Below are positions 26,565-36,009 of a DNA stretch of 64,000 nucleotides, piece after piece. The translations under genes and the position numbers were made by a program. The stretch is from positions 1,302,001 to 1,366,000 of the forward strand of contig NZ_CP080627.1 of the NCBI RefSeq assembly GCF_025917315.1, given 5' to 3'. The notes under the pieces are model-generated. The model worked only from the letters and a program-made list of their open reading frames with translations, was not told where the DNA came from and did no database searches. Every line of letters begins with the position of its first letter. The first letter of the stretch is position 1. This stretch comes from Halomonas qaidamensis (lineage in GTDB: Bacteria > Pseudomonadota > Gammaproteobacteria > Pseudomonadales > Halomonadaceae).

Positions 26565-26906
26565 ATGAGTGAACTACCCAACTGTCCTGCTTGTGCCTCT
26601 GAATTTACCTATGACGATGGTATCCAGTATGTTTGCCCAGAATGTGGCAACGAATGGTCAAAGGACGCTAATGAGGGCGCTGAAGAAGCCGAGTCAAGTA
26701 TCCGTGATGCTAATGGGAATAGTCTGGCTGATGGTGACACCGTCACTGTCATCAAAGATCTTAAGGTCAAAGGCAGCTCATTAGTGGTCAAGGTAGGCAC
26801 CAAAGTTAAAAATATTCGGTTAGTCGGTGGTGATCACGATATTGATTGTAAGATTGACGGCATTGGGCCCATGAAGCTTAAGTCCGAGTTCGTCAAAAAA
26901 GCCTAA
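26565..26906 (+). CDS. yjdM: Zinc ribbon protein YjdM (PhnA family)
   Basis: 113 residues. The zinc ribbon [12 protein letters not shown]...[10 protein letters not shown] at about 6-35 is followed by the SH3-like PhnA domain ([19 protein letters not shown]...[10 protein letters not shown]). ATG 26565 is preferred over ATG 26553: it gives the family N-terminus [10 protein letters not shown] and has GGAGCC upstream. Despite the name, it is not a phosphonate enzyme; its function is unclear. A clear terminator follows at 26955. Confidence 0.92.
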   Translation: MSELPNCPACASEFTYDDGIQYVCPECGNEWSKDANEGAEEAESSIRDANGNSLADGDTVTVIKDLKVKGSSLVVKVGTKVKNIRLVGGDHDIDCKIDGIGPMKLKSEFVKKA

Positions 26907-26954
26907 CACTTGAAGCCTAGTATCCTTAAGAAAGCGCTCTGTCATACTATCTAG

Positions 26955-26984
26955 AAAAGCCTACGACTCCTTCGTAGGCTTTTT
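26955..26984. terminator. yjdM terminator
   Basis: AAAAGCCTACGA (26955-26966) pairs fully with TCGTAGGCTTTT (26972-26983) around CTCCT, with a T tract. The 12-bp stem and flanking A/T runs allow function in both directions. It separates yjdM from the suf operon. Confidence 0.92.
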
Positions 26985-27015
26985 GCATTTAAGAAGATTG
27001 ATAGTTTTCTTAAAT

Positions 27016-27034
27016 GATAATGATTGTTGTTTTT
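27016..27034. promoter_or_regulatory. Candidate Fur box upstream of sufR
   Basis: GATAATGATTGTTGTTTTT matches 13 of 19 positions of the classic Fur consensus by hand count, with the first nine bases identical. It sits 160 bases before the sufR start and about 80 bases before the putative suf promoter. Repression by Fur-Fe of suf is known in E. coli; here it is inference. Confidence 0.5.
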
Positions 27035-27085
27035 GATGCTAACAGTGGCGAACGTGCTGTTATTTTGCACAAATTGATAAGGATT

Positions 27086-27136
27086 TTGCAGAAGGGCTTC
27101 ACATGAAACTTATACAGGACTAAAATGGTCCCCAAT
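27086..27136 (+). promoter_or_regulatory. suf promoter with candidate IscR/SufR type 1 site
   Basis: A possible -35 TTGCAG (27086-27091) and -10 TATACA (27111-27116) are 19 bases apart. The 25 bases at 27112-27136 match about 19 of 25 positions of the IscR type 1 consensus as I recall it, with core GACTAAAATGGTC. The site overlaps the -10 box, a position that would block RNA polymerase. It lies 40-64 bases before sufR, pointing to autoregulation by the Rrf2 regulator. Confidence 0.6.
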
Positions 27137-27175
27137 TAACAGATGAGTCCACTGTGACGGTCAACGGGAGTCAAC

Positions 27176-27634
27176 ATGCTCAAGCTTTCTCGGCTGACAG
27201 ACTATGCCGCTGTCGTGATGGCACAAATTGCTCGCCATCCTCAGGCGTCGCATGCGGCGGCTGATTTAGCAGAAGCCGTGCAGCTGCCTCATCCTACTGT
27301 CAGTAAAACACTCAAAATGTTAGTAAAAGCTGGGCTTCTGGAGTCACAGCGTGGTGTTCAAGGCGGTTACCGTTTGGCGAGGCCCGCGTCACATATTACT
27401 GCTGCCGATATCATCGCGGCCATTGAAGGGCCGGTGGCGATGACAGAATGTAGTCAAGCTGAAGGCGAATGCGACCTGGCTGCTACCTGCGGTGTGGCTG
27501 ATAACTGGCAGCGAGTATCGCTAGCGATACGTACGCTGCTAGAAAGCGTGACGCTGGCACACTTAGCCGACACAACGCCAATCAAGCTGCCCGTACAATT
27601 ACCGATTCAAAGTATTAGCTTGGCATCTGCTTAA
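27176..27634 (+). CDS. sufR: SUF system Fe-S assembly regulator (Rrf2 family)
   Basis: 152 residues. Rrf2/IscR-type winged helix ([21 protein letters not shown], then [30 protein letters not shown] and the [12 protein letters not shown] wing). The C-terminal third has the three-cysteine cluster-binding block [17 protein letters not shown], as in IscR. It is the Xanthomonas/gammaproteobacterial SUF regulator type, unrelated to cyanobacterial SufR. ATG 27176 follows GGGAG. It begins the operon, 71 bases before sufB, and probably represses it through the site at 27112-27136 when loaded with a cluster. Confidence 0.9.
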   Translation: MLKLSRLTDYAAVVMAQIARHPQASHAAADLAEAVQLPHPTVSKTLKMLVKAGLLESQRGVQGGYRLARPASHITAADIIAAIEGPVAMTECSQAEGECDLAATCGVADNWQRVSLAIRTLLESVTLAHLADTTPIKLPVQLPIQSISLASA

Positions 27635-27705
27635 ACAGGCTAGGCAATATTATCTCTATTGACGGCGAGCTGACCTCGCCACCCAACTGCCCGGAGGGTA
27701 TCACC

Positions 27706-29148
27706 ATGGCAAGCGAAGAAATGGAACAGTTGGTTCGTCGCGAATATAAAGATGGTTTTATAACCGATATTGAAAGCGACACCCTGCCACCTGGCCTTGA
27801 TGAAAACACCATCGCCTTTATTTCCAATAAGAAAGGCGAGCCGGAATGGATGCTGGAGTGGCGCTTAGATGCGTACCGTCAGTGGCTAAAAATGAAAGAG
27901 CCCTCTTGGGCGCATCTTGACTATCCGCCGATTGATTACCAATCAATTTCTTATTTCAGTGCACCTAAGCGCCCAGAAGATCGGCCGCAAAGCTTGGATG
28001 AAGTTGATCCCAAGCTGCTAGAAACTTACGAAAAGCTTGGTATTCCTCTGCATGAGCGTGCAGCGCTTGCAGGTGTAGCGGTAGACGCGGTATTTGACTC
28101 AGTCTCTGTGGCAACCACGTTCAAAAAGCAGTTAGGTGAAGCAGGCGTTATTTTCTGCTCAATTTCTGAAGCGATTCGCGATTATCCTGATCTTATCAAG
28201 CAGTACCTTGGTACGGTCGTTCCTGTTGCTGATAACTACTTTGCTGCATTGAACTCGGCTGTATTTACCGATGGCTCATTTGTATTTGTTCCTGAAGGCG
28301 TTACCTGTCCAATGGAGCTATCGACCTATTTCCGTATTAATGCGGCTAATACTGGCCAGTTCGAGCGCACCCTGATTATCTGCGAGAGCCGTGCTCAGGT
28401 ATCTTATCTGGAGGGTTGTACGGCGCCAATGCGTGATGAAAACCAGCTTCACGCGGCCGTCGTCGAGCTCGTTGCCTTGGATGATGCCTATATTAAGTAT
28501 TCCACCGTTCAGAACTGGTATCCCGGTGATGAAAACGGCAAGGGCGGTATTTACAACTTTGTTACCAAGCGTGGCGACTGTCGCGGTGAGCGTTCACGGA
28601 TTAGCTGGACACAGGTAGAGACCGGTTCAGCGATTACCTGGAAGTATCCTTCCTGTATCTTGCGTGGCAAAGACAGTATCGGTGAATTCTATTCTGTGGC
28701 GGTGACTAACGGCCGTCAGCAGGCCGATACTGGCACCAAGATGATTCACATTGGTGAAGGCACCCGTTCCTATATTGTTGCCAAAGGTATTTCCGCGGGC
28801 AAAAGCGATCAGTCCTACCGTGGCTTGGTTAAAATTGGCCCCCGTGCCAAAGGAGCGCGTAATTTCACTCAGTGCGACTCCTTGCTGATTGGCGATAAGT
28901 GTGGTGCCCACACGTTCCCCTATCAGGAAATTGGTAACAGCACCGCTACGATTGAGCACGAAGCCACCACATCCAAGATTGGTGAAGACCAGCTTTTCTA
29001 CTGCCAAAGCCGCGGAATTTCAGAAGAAGATGCAGTTAGCATGATTGTGAATGGCTTCTGTAAAGATGTTTTCCAAGAGCTGCCTATGGAGTTCGCTGTT
29101 GAAGCCGAAGCGCTTCTGAATGTGACCCTTGAAGGCGCGGTGGGTTAA
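27706..29148 (+). CDS. sufB: Fe-S cluster assembly protein SufB
   Basis: 480-residue scaffold subunit of the SufBC2D complex on which new clusters form. Right-handed beta-helix core with the family blocks [40 protein letters not shown] and [21 protein letters not shown]; Cys residues in the last block include the conserved cluster/sulphur site. It follows sufR; CCCGGAGGG lies before ATG 27706. It is separated from sufC by 69 bases that contain a small hairpin. Confidence 0.96.
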   Translation: MASEEMEQLVRREYKDGFITDIESDTLPPGLDENTIAFISNKKGEPEWMLEWRLDAYRQWLKMKEPSWAHLDYPPIDYQSISYFSAPKRPEDRPQSLDEVDPKLLETYEKLGIPLHERAALAGVAVDAVFDSVSVATTFKKQLGEAGVIFCSISEAIRDYPDLIKQYLGTVVPVADNYFAALNSAVFTDGSFVFVPEGVTCPMELSTYFRINAANTGQFERTLIICESRAQVSYLEGCTAPMRDENQLHAAVVELVALDDAYIKYSTVQNWYPGDENGKGGIYNFVTKRGDCRGERSRISWTQVETGSAITWKYPSCILRGKDSIGEFYSVAVTNGRQQADTGTKMIHIGEGTRSYIVAKGISAGKSDQSYRGLVKIGPRAKGARNFTQCDSLLIGDKCGAHTFPYQEIGNSTATIEHEATTSKIGEDQLFYCQSRGISEEDAVSMIVNGFCKDVFQELPMEFAVEAEALLNVTLEGAVG

Positions 29149-29175
29149 TTACTTCGCACCCGACTTATTTTACGG

Positions 29176-29193
29176 GGGGCGCGATAGCGTCCC
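29176..29193 (+). other. Small hairpin between sufB and sufC
   Basis: GGGGCGC (29176-29182) can pair with GCGTCCC (29187-29193) with one G-U pair around GATA. There is no T tract, so not a terminator. It could protect sufB mRNA or adjust the sufB/sufC ratio; this is conjecture. Confidence 0.3.
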
Positions 29194-29217
29194 GCAAGAA
29201 TTTAAAAGGTTATGATT

Positions 29218-29967
29218 ATGTTGCAAGTTAATGATTTACACGTCACCGTCGATGGCAAAGAAATCTTAAAAGGCCTCACACTCACCATCAATGCGGGCGA
29301 AGTGCACGCCATTATGGGTCCAAACGGCGCGGGTAAATCTACCTTGTCTGCCGTTATCGCCGGTAAAGATGGTTATGAAGTGACTCAAGGTAGCGTTACC
29401 TTTGAAGGCCAGGATGTGCTGGAGATGGAAATTGAAGAGCGCGCCCAAGCGGGTTTGCTGCTTGGCTTCCAGTACCCAGTGGAAATTCCAGGGGTAAAAA
29501 ACATCTATCTGCTTAAGTCAGCGCTGAACGCTCAGCGCGTCGCGCGTGGTGAAGGAGAGATGCCAGCACCTGAATTTATGAAGCTAGTAAAAGAGAAGCT
29601 GGGCTTTATGAAGATGGATGCCAGTTTCCTGCAGCGTGCTGTCAATGAAGGTTTCTCTGGTGGTGAGAAAAAGCGCAACGAAATTCTTCAGATGCTAGTG
29701 CTCCAACCGAAACTTGCCATGCTCGATGAAATTGATTCGGGACTCGATATTGATGCAATGAAAGTTGTTGCCGACGGCGTCAACAGCCTGCGCGCTGAAG
29801 AGCGAGCTATTTTGTTGGTCACGCACTACCAGCGCCTGCTCGACTACATCGTCCCGGATAAAGTGCACGTCCTCGTTGACGGTCGCATTGTCAAAACCGG
29901 TGATGCTGAGCTTGCCAAAGAGCTGGAAGCCAACGGCTATGAAGGTATTGAGGAGTCTGTGGCATGA
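29218..29967 (+). CDS. sufC: Fe-S cluster assembly ATPase SufC
   Basis: 249-residue ABC-type ATPase driving SufBC2D. Walker A GPNGAGKST at about 33, Q-loop in LLLGFQYPVEIPG, signature-like EGFSGGEKKRNEILQ, Walker B LAMLDEIDSGLD and the switch His in LLVTHYQRLLDYI. Two ATGs are close (29212 and 29218); the second is 8 bases from AAAAGG and matches the family start MLQVNDLHV. Its stop overlaps the sufD start by 4 bases (ATGA). Confidence 0.96.
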   Translation: MLQVNDLHVTVDGKEILKGLTLTINAGEVHAIMGPNGAGKSTLSAVIAGKDGYEVTQGSVTFEGQDVLEMEIEERAQAGLLLGFQYPVEIPGVKNIYLLKSALNAQRVARGEGEMPAPEFMKLVKEKLGFMKMDASFLQRAVNEGFSGGEKKRNEILQMLVLQPKLAMLDEIDSGLDIDAMKVVADGVNSLRAEERAILLVTHYQRLLDYIVPDKVHVLVDGRIVKTGDAELAKELEANGYEGIEESVA

Positions 29968-31304
29968 GCGATACGCAAACGTTTTTGGACACGCTGAACG
30001 CGCGTAGCCAACAGCGCGGTGCGGAGCCCACCTGGATTGCGGCTCGCCGCCAAGCGGGCGCTGCCCGCTTTGAAGCCATGGGGTTTCCTACCCGCCGCGA
30101 TGAAGAGTGGAAATACACCGATGTACGCGCGATTGCCCAGGGCAACTTTGCGCTGGCTGAAAATGCCGACTTTTCTCAGGCGCAAGCGGCCGCACTTACG
30201 CTGCCATTGGACGCTTATCGCTTAACCTTCGTGGATGGCGTCTTCTCTGCGGCATTGTCGGACCTAGAAGCACTGCCAAGTAGCGTTCAGGTCTTGCCGC
30301 TTTCCAAAGCACTAGCTGATAACCACGAAGCGGTGGGTGGGCCCCTGGGTCGCCTGACCGGCGTGGATTTCTCCCCGTTTGCAGCGCTGAACACAGCGTT
30401 TACGGAAGAGGGTGCCGTAGTGCGTATCGCACCGGGTACTGTAGTAGAAAAACCCATCCTACTGCAGTTTCTATCCCGTGCGGGCACGCCTGTGATGTGT
30501 CATCCGCGCATTTTGGTAGAAGCAGCAGGGCGTAGCGAAGCGACGTTGATTGAACACTATATCGGTGAGGCCGATGCGGCCAACTTCACCAACGTGGTCG
30601 CCGAGTTAATGCTTGATCGTGGAGCAATACTGAACCACTACAAACTGCAAGAAGCGCCCCTAGGCGACCTGCATGTTGCCAGTATTCATGTGGAGCAGAG
30701 CCGCGATAGCCGCTACAGCTCCTTTAACCTGAATCTGGGTGGCGCGTTGGTGCGCAACGATCTAATTAGTGATTTGAATGGCCAGGGTGCAGAAACCAAC
30801 TTCTATGGCTTGTTTTTCGGCCAAGGTCGTCAGCATGTGGATAACCACACCAAGGTTAATCATAATGCGCCGCTGACGTTCTCGAATGAGAACTACAAAG
30901 GCATTCTGGATGACCGTGCCCACGGCGTTTTTAACGGTAAAGTGTACGTTAAACGCGATAGTCAGAAGATTGAAGGTTTCCAAAGCAACCAAAACTTATT
31001 GCTTTCTGATCGCGCGCAGATTGATGCTAAGCCTGAGCTTGAAATCTATGCAGATGATGTCAAGTGTTCACATGGCACCACCACAGGTCAGCTGGACGAA
31101 GACGCGATTTATGCGCTGCGTACCCGCGGAATTGATAAAGCGACCGCTCGTGGACTGTTGACACTCGCGTTCGCAGGTGAAGTGCTTGAGCAAGTAGCGC
31201 TTGATGTGATTGCTGAGCGGGTAGAGCTAGCGGTGGCAGGCAAGCTGCCGGAGCGTTTCAATTTAGCGGGGTTGGTTGAAGCGGCGGCTGCATTCAACGA
31301 CTAA
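29964..31304 (+). CDS. sufD: Fe-S cluster assembly protein SufD
   Basis: 446-residue SufB paralogue; forms a heterodimer with SufB. Blocks: RRDEEWKYTDVRAIAQ at about 41-56, HPRILVEAAGRSEATLIEHY, NNFY/VDNHTKVNHNAP...SNENYKGILDDRAHGVFNGKVYV and ADDVKCSHGTTTGQLDEDAIYALRTRGI, with the C-terminal His that helps iron entry. It overlaps sufC by four bases. Position and length are standard. Confidence 0.96.
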   Translation: MSDTQTFLDTLNARSQQRGAEPTWIAARRQAGAARFEAMGFPTRRDEEWKYTDVRAIAQGNFALAENADFSQAQAAALTLPLDAYRLTFVDGVFSAALSDLEALPSSVQVLPLSKALADNHEAVGGPLGRLTGVDFSPFAALNTAFTEEGAVVRIAPGTVVEKPILLQFLSRAGTPVMCHPRILVEAAGRSEATLIEHYIGEADAANFTNVVAELMLDRGAILNHYKLQEAPLGDLHVASIHVEQSRDSRYSSFNLNLGGALVRNDLISDLNGQGAETNFYGLFFGQGRQHVDNHTKVNHNAPLTFSNENYKGILDDRAHGVFNGKVYVKRDSQKIEGFQSNQNLLLSDRAQIDAKPELEIYADDVKCSHGTTTGQLDEDAIYALRTRGIDKATARGLLTLAFAGEVLEQVALDVIAERVELAVAGKLPERFNLAGLVEAAAAFND

Positions 31305-31336
31305 AACGCACTCAACGACCAGCCAAGGAGTCACCG

Positions 31337-32602
31337 ATGCCCCATAGCGTGATTGAGAAACCTACTGAGCTTGTAAACGCGGCGTTTAACGTCGCGGCGC
31401 TGCGCAACGACTTTCCGATACTAAAACGGGAAGTGCACGGTAAGCCGCTGGTATATCTCGATAATGCCGCGACAAGCCAGACACCCCAGCAGGTTATTGA
31501 CGTATTTAGCGACTACTATTCGCGCTATAACGCTAATATCCATCGCGGTTTGCACACCTTGTCGGATGAGGCGACAGCAGCATTTGAAGCCACACGGCAC
31601 CGTGTTAAAGCGTTTCTCAATGCGGAAGATGCCCGCCAGATCATCTTTACGCGGGGCACGACTGAAGCAATTAATTTGGTAGCTCAAAGCTGGGGCCGCA
31701 CCCAGCTTGCTGCTGGCGATGAAGTGCTCATTTCAATGTTGGAGCATCATTCCAATATTGTGCCCTGGCAGCTATTGGCAGCTGAAATCGGTTTTACCAT
31801 CAAGGTGATTCCCGTTGAGGCCAACGGTGCGTTAGATTTAGCAGCGTACCGTGCGTTGCTTAATGAGCGCACCAAACTGGTGGCGGTTAACCATGTTTCT
31901 AATGCGTTGGGTACTATTAACCCAGTCAAAGAGATGGCGGCCCTTGCCCACCAGCAGGGTGCGTTAATTTTGGTCGATGGCGCTCAGGCAACGCCGCATC
32001 AAATGGTCGATGTGCAGGATATTGACGCTGACTTTTATGCGTTTTCTGGGCATAAGGTGTATGGCCCCACCGGCGTGGGTGTGCTGTACGGTAAGAAAGC
32101 CTTATTAGAAGCGATGCCACCTTGGCAGGGCGGTGGTGAGATGATTAAAACGGTCTCTTTTGACGTTGCTACCACTTTCGCAGAAATTCCTCATAAGTTT
32201 GAAGCAGGCACGCCAGCGATCGCAGAAGTCATCGCCCTTGGTAGCGCTTTAGATTGGATGGATAGCGTTGGTGTCGATGCTATTAGCGCCTGGGAAGCTG
32301 TCTTGCTGAACCATGCGACTGAAGAGGTAAGTCGAATTGACGGCTTACGAATTCTAGGTACTGCGCCTAATAAAGCAGGCGTGCTCTCATTTGTGGTTGA
32401 TGGGGCACACTCTCAAGATATCGGTTTGTTGATTGACCAGTTAGGTGTGGCTATTCGCACGGGGCATCACTGCGCACAGCCGTTACTCCATCATTTCGGT
32501 GTGGATGCTACGTGCCGTGCCTCTTTTGCCGCTTACAACACCTTAGAAGAGGTGGATATCTTTGTCGCCGCGCTTAATCGTGTGATTGGTATGGTACGTT
32601 AA
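31337..32602 (+). CDS. sufS: Cysteine desulfurase SufS
   Basis: 421-residue PLP enzyme that takes sulphur from cysteine for cluster assembly. PLP-binding Lys in AFSGHKVYGPTGVGVLYG at about 236; catalytic Cys in the mobile loop RTGHHCAQPLLHHFGV near residue 376; group II type with the HIHRGLHTL block. AAGGAG lies before ATG 31337, 32 bases after sufD. No sufE or sufU lies in the operon, so the sulphur acceptor must come from elsewhere. Confidence 0.95.
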   Translation: MPHSVIEKPTELVNAAFNVAALRNDFPILKREVHGKPLVYLDNAATSQTPQQVIDVFSDYYSRYNANIHRGLHTLSDEATAAFEATRHRVKAFLNAEDARQIIFTRGTTEAINLVAQSWGRTQLAAGDEVLISMLEHHSNIVPWQLLAAEIGFTIKVIPVEANGALDLAAYRALLNERTKLVAVNHVSNALGTINPVKEMAALAHQQGALILVDGAQATPHQMVDVQDIDADFYAFSGHKVYGPTGVGVLYGKKALLEAMPPWQGGGEMIKTVSFDVATTFAEIPHKFEAGTPAIAEVIALGSALDWMDSVGVDAISAWEAVLLNHATEEVSRIDGLRILGTAPNKAGVLSFVVDGAHSQDIGLLIDQLGVAIRTGHHCAQPLLHHFGVDATCRASFAAYNTLEEVDIFVAALNRVIGMVR

Positions 32603-32624
32603 AGGCCGTCATTTAAGGATCGTT

Positions 32625-33194
32625 ATGGATATCGAGCAAGTAGCCCGCCTTGAACGAGGCCAAAAATTGCCGCTTCAACGTGATGTCGACGCTATTGCTA
32701 TTCCGTTTGGTAAAACAGAAACCTTAGCAGAAGACAGTATCGTGAGCGTTATGCAAGCCAAAGGTAGTTCGGTGAGCGTTGGCTTTGAAGGGCGATTGTA
32801 CTTGATAGAGGGGCGGCACCTCGATGCGTTAGGTCTAGAACCTTTGCCTCGCCCAACGCTTCCTGAAGATGCCAACGATGAGGAAATAGAGCAGTTCGTA
32901 TGGGATCAGTTACGCACCTGCTTTGATCCAGAAATACCAGTTAACATTGTCGATCTAGGGCTGGTCTATGGTTGCCGTCTTGAGCGCTTAATTAATGGCG
33001 AGCGGATGGTCACTATTCGCATGACTCTGACCGCTCCCGGTTGTGGAATGGGCGATGTTATTGCCGCGGATGCACGTAATAAAATCTTAGGCGCGCCTCA
33101 GATCAACAAGGTACATACTGAAATTGTCTTCAGCCCACCCTGGAGCCGTGACATGATGAGTGACGAAGCCAAGCTTGAGCTAGGCATGTTTTAA
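32625..33194 (+). CDS. sufT: Putative Fe-S cluster assembly protein SufT
   Basis: About 189 residues. The C-terminal half is a MIP18/DUF59 domain with DPEIPVNIVDLGLVYGCRL and TAPGCGMGDVIAADA, as in SufT and the SufT-like Fe-S maturation factors. The N-terminal half is a short beta-rich piece seen in the gammaproteobacterial SufT family. ATG 32625 with AAGGAT upstream is preferred to a longer GTG/ATG start at 32586 inside sufS. It lies 22 bases after sufS, so cotranscribed. Confidence 0.9.
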   Translation: MDIEQVARLERGQKLPLQRDVDAIAIPFGKTETLAEDSIVSVMQAKGSSVSVGFEGRLYLIEGRHLDALGLEPLPRPTLPEDANDEEIEQFVWDQLRTCFDPEIPVNIVDLGLVYGCRLERLINGERMVTIRMTLTAPGCGMGDVIAADARNKILGAPQINKVHTEIVFSPPWSRDMMSDEAKLELGMF

Positions 33195-33212
33195 CCCCTG
33201 CTGGGGAGCTGG

Positions 33213-33992
33213 ATGCACAGCTTGCTATTACGTTATACAAAACGTTTTTTAATGTCGCTTGGAGCGTTAATGCTACTGGCGGCATTGCTGTTTATAGCAG
33301 GTAATCTCTGGGTGGTCGTCAGTACGGCCCGCTACATTGATAATCATGTTGATGAGTGTCGTGCTGCGGATGTGGCAATTGTGTTTGGTACCTCTAACTG
33401 GACGCGTAGTGGCTTTCGAAACCCCCATTTTCATGCCCGGATGCGAACGTCTGCGCGTTTGATTGCCGATCAGCGGGTTGGTCATTTGTTAATCTCTGGG
33501 GATAATCGCACTCAAGCCTATAACGAGCCTCGCGCTATGTGGCGCGACCTATATCGGCGTGGTGTGCCAGCAGATCAACTCACCATGGATTTTGCTGGGT
33601 TTAGTACTTACGACACGCTTGTGCGTGCTCGCGATGTCTTTCAGCTTGATAAGGCATTGTTAGTTACCCAAAGTTGGCATCTTCCGCGTGCGGTTTTTAT
33701 TGGTCGCGCACTAGGGCTTGAGGTTACCGGTTGTGTTGCAGAAGAAGAATCAACGGCGGGAGAGTGGCGATTAAGGATTCGCGAATGGGCTGCACGGGTT
33801 GCGACGTTAGGCGATCTATATATATGGGGGAGAGAGCCATATTTTTTAGGCTCTCCAGAACCTATTGAATTAAAAGCTAACAGCACTGTTCGTGAAGCGT
33901 TTCGCTTAGCGTTTGACCCTGATCGTCTTGCAGTTAATCACTACGCTGCAAGACTAGTGCGGCCGCCACAAGAGCAGGTGGCAGGAAAATAG
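33213..33992 (+). CDS. SanA/DUF218 family protein, vancomycin high-temperature exclusion type
   Basis: 259 residues. One N-terminal membrane helix (about 14-34, LGALMLLAALLFIAGNLWVVV) then a DUF218 domain with DVAIVFGTSN, ARMRTSARLIADQRVGHLLISGDN, YDTLVRARDVFQL and VTQSWHLPRAVFIGRALGLEV. E. coli SanA (239 aa) affects envelope permeability to vancomycin at high temperature. It follows sufT by 18 bases, so probably in the same transcript, though functionally unrelated. The C-terminal tail is somewhat longer than in E. coli. Confidence 0.85.
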   Translation: MHSLLLRYTKRFLMSLGALMLLAALLFIAGNLWVVVSTARYIDNHVDECRAADVAIVFGTSNWTRSGFRNPHFHARMRTSARLIADQRVGHLLISGDNRTQAYNEPRAMWRDLYRRGVPADQLTMDFAGFSTYDTLVRARDVFQLDKALLVTQSWHLPRAVFIGRALGLEVTGCVAEEESTAGEWRLRIREWAARVATLGDLYIWGREPYFLGSPEPIELKANSTVREAFRLAFDPDRLAVNHYAARLVRPPQEQVAGK

Positions 33993-33993
33993 A

Positions 33994-34440
33994 TCAGCGA
34001 TGCGTTTTGCGTTTTTGTAAGTTATACAGCTCGCGTATTAACTTACGGCAACCTTGCATGCACTCTTCCACCACCGGCTCAATAGGGTCAGGCAAGGGAT
34101 GGGTAAACAGTGTTGATAGGGCCTGCATCAGTACACGCTCTTGTTCTAACAGCTCATTGATTAATACCTGACTGTCGTTGCCCACAAAGCTTTTTAGACG
34201 GCTCCATAGCCATAAAAAGTCATCGCGCTCTACGTCCGCATCCCGGGGCAGCATCTTCAAGTGCGCCCGGGCCAACTCCTGAAGATTGCGCATCTGTTTT
34301 AACCGCTCTGTGTAGTGCGGTTTCAGCGCGTCACGCAGAGTGGGTCGCAGGCGTTCGATATTATCCTGGAAATAATCAATGCTATCGGCCAGCGCTTCCA
34401 GCACGCTGTCCATCGCCACTTGGCGATTGTCGAGAAACAT
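33994..34440 (-). CDS. Hypothetical helical protein, 148 residues
   Basis: Almost wholly alpha-helical, with heptad-like hydrophobic spacing and helices near 8-30, 33-62, 73-110 and 118-145, so a four-helix bundle is plausible. Charged residues and no signal or membrane segment. It recalls small bacterial bundle proteins in length only; I do not recognise a family. It is convergent with the SanA-like gene with one base between stops, and precedes no obvious partner. RimK's end lies 87 bases upstream. Confidence 0.6.
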   Translation of the reverse strand: MFLDNRQVAMDSVLEALADSIDYFQDNIERLRPTLRDALKPHYTERLKQMRNLQELARAHLKMLPRDADVERDDFLWLWSRLKSFVGNDSQVLINELLEQERVLMQALSTLFTHPLPDPIEPVVEECMQGCRKLIRELYNLQKRKTHR

Positions 34441-34527
34441 GAGCGTCTACCTCCTTCGGTGACGCAGATTGTGGGGGCGGCAGCGTTAATTTGCCACCCC
34501 TAATGCGGATTATTTTTGCATTCTGGC

Positions 34528-35436
34528 TTAGCCTTTAGGCTTGGGTGGCGCTTTACGCACTGGCATGGCATTTTTTTCGATATGCTCAATAATCATGCCA
34601 GCAATATCTTTGCCGGTGGCATTTTCAATGCCTTGCAAGCCAGGTGATGAGTTGACTTCCATAATCACCGGTCCATGGTTAGAACGCAGTAAGTCAACGC
34701 CTGCAACGCGCAACCCCATGGCTTTCGCAGCGCGTATAGCAGTTGAGCGCTCTTCCGGTGTAATACGAATGACACTAGCGGTGCCACCACGGTGCAGGTT
34801 GGAGCGGAATTCACCTTCGGCTGCCTGGCGTTTCATGGAGGCAACCACTTTATCACCAATTACTAGGCAGCGAATATCAGCACCGCGTGCTTCTTTGATG
34901 TATTCCTGCACCATGATATTGGTCTTCATGCCCATGAACGCTTGAATAACCGACTCAGCTGCTTGATTGGTTTCGGCAAGCACCACACCAATTCCTTGTG
35001 TTCCTTCTAGCAGTTTGATGACTAACGGTGCACCTTTGACCATGGTAATAAGGTCGGGAATGTCATCAGGAGAGTGGGCGAAACCGGTAATCGGCAAGCC
35101 TAGTCCTTTCCGTGAAAGAAGCTGTAACGAGCGCAGCTTATCCCGTGAACGAGTAATGGCAACGGAATCATTGATGACGTAAGTACCCATCATTTCAAAC
35201 TGCCGCAGAACGGCACAGCCATAAAACGTAACCGAGGCACCAATGCGTGGAATAACAGCATCAAAGGGCTCAATTTCAGCGCCCTTGTAATGAATCGACG
35301 GATGGTGGGAGGCGATGCTCATATAGCAGCGCAGCGTGTCTACCACGCGAGCAGTATGCCCACGCTGCTCGGCGGCTTCAATAAGGCGACGAGTAGAGTA
35401 AAGATTGCGATTGCGTGAAAGCAGGGCAATATGCAT
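34528..35436 (-). CDS. rimK: Ribosomal protein S6--L-glutamate ligase RimK
   Basis: ATP-grasp ligase, about 302 residues, that adds glutamate residues to the C-terminus of S6. The N-terminal [22 protein letters not shown] matches the E. coli start, so ATG 35436 is chosen over the ATG/GTG further up. ATP-grasp blocks: [59 protein letters not shown] and [28 protein letters not shown]. It forms a pair with rimB 46 bases upstream. In Pseudomonas the pair, with c-di-GMP, remodels ribosomes; no RimA candidate is seen here. Confidence 0.94.
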   Translation of the reverse strand: MHIALLSRNRNLYSTRRLIEAAEQRGHTARVVDTLRCYMSIASHHPSIHYKGAEIEPFDAVIPRIGASVTFYGCAVLRQFEMMGTYVINDSVAITRSRDKLRSLQLLSRKGLGLPITGFAHSPDDIPDLITMVKGAPLVIKLLEGTQGIGVVLAETNQAAESVIQAFMGMKTNIMVQEYIKEARGADIRCLVIGDKVVASMKRQAAEGEFRSNLHRGGTASVIRITPEERSTAIRAAKAMGLRVAGVDLLRSNHGPVIMEVNSSPGLQGIENATGKDIAGMIIEHIEKNAMPVRKAPPKPKG

Positions 35437-35482
35437 GCAGGGCTCCGGGGCCAAAAAAGGTGGCTATGGCTAATAAGTTAGT

Positions 35483-35923
35483 TTAAGGCTCGCCGTGCAA
35501 AAATGCAGCCCCAGGCGCTATCAGCAAACGCCGCATAGCACGGCGTCCAAGCAGCATGGGGTGGCGCATATTGCTACGGTCAGTGAGGGTTAGTTCAACC
35601 GGAAAATTTAGTTCACCCAATTGCATGGGGGTGCGAATAACATAGCGCCACTCACTGTGCCCATTAGAGCTGGTCACGCGTCGCCTGTCATGTAAATGGA
35701 GCTGGTAACGATGAGCCGGCGTTTGCGGACCTCCACTGTGAGTAATAAAACTCACCCATAGCTGCCCGTTTTCATCTTCATGGGTATCAATCTCTTCAGC
35801 GTGCAAAGCAGAGGTGCGTGCGCCAGTATCGGCTTTGCAGCAAAGGTGAAGCCCTAATTCAGGTAACGTCACCATTTCGCGGCGGCCGATGACTGCTTTG
35901 GCCTGATAGGGTAATTCCTTCAC
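35483..35923 (-). CDS. rimB: RimB retropepsin-like ATP-dependent zinc protease (DUF785)
   Basis: 146 residues. Retropepsin-like fold of the RimB/DUF785 family: the catalytic-type DTGA motif is at residues 32-35 (LHLCCKADTGARTSAL), with the conserved FPVELTLTDRSNMRHPMLLGRRAM block at about 107-130. RimB is reported to cleave or regulate RimK. The start is ATG 35923. Upstream of rimK on the same strand; together they form a two-gene unit. Confidence 0.85.
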   Translation of the reverse strand: MKELPYQAKAVIGRREMVTLPELGLHLCCKADTGARTSALHAEEIDTHEDENGQLWVSFITHSGGPQTPAHRYQLHLHDRRRVTSSNGHSEWRYVIRTPMQLGELNFPVELTLTDRSNMRHPMLLGRRAMRRLLIAPGAAFLHGEP

Positions 35924-36009
35924 GGCTTACTCCTGACAAATATATTCATACAGTGAAACAAACGAGTGAGACACATTAATTAATCGCTAAGCGTTGCATA
36001 CAAAAGGAG

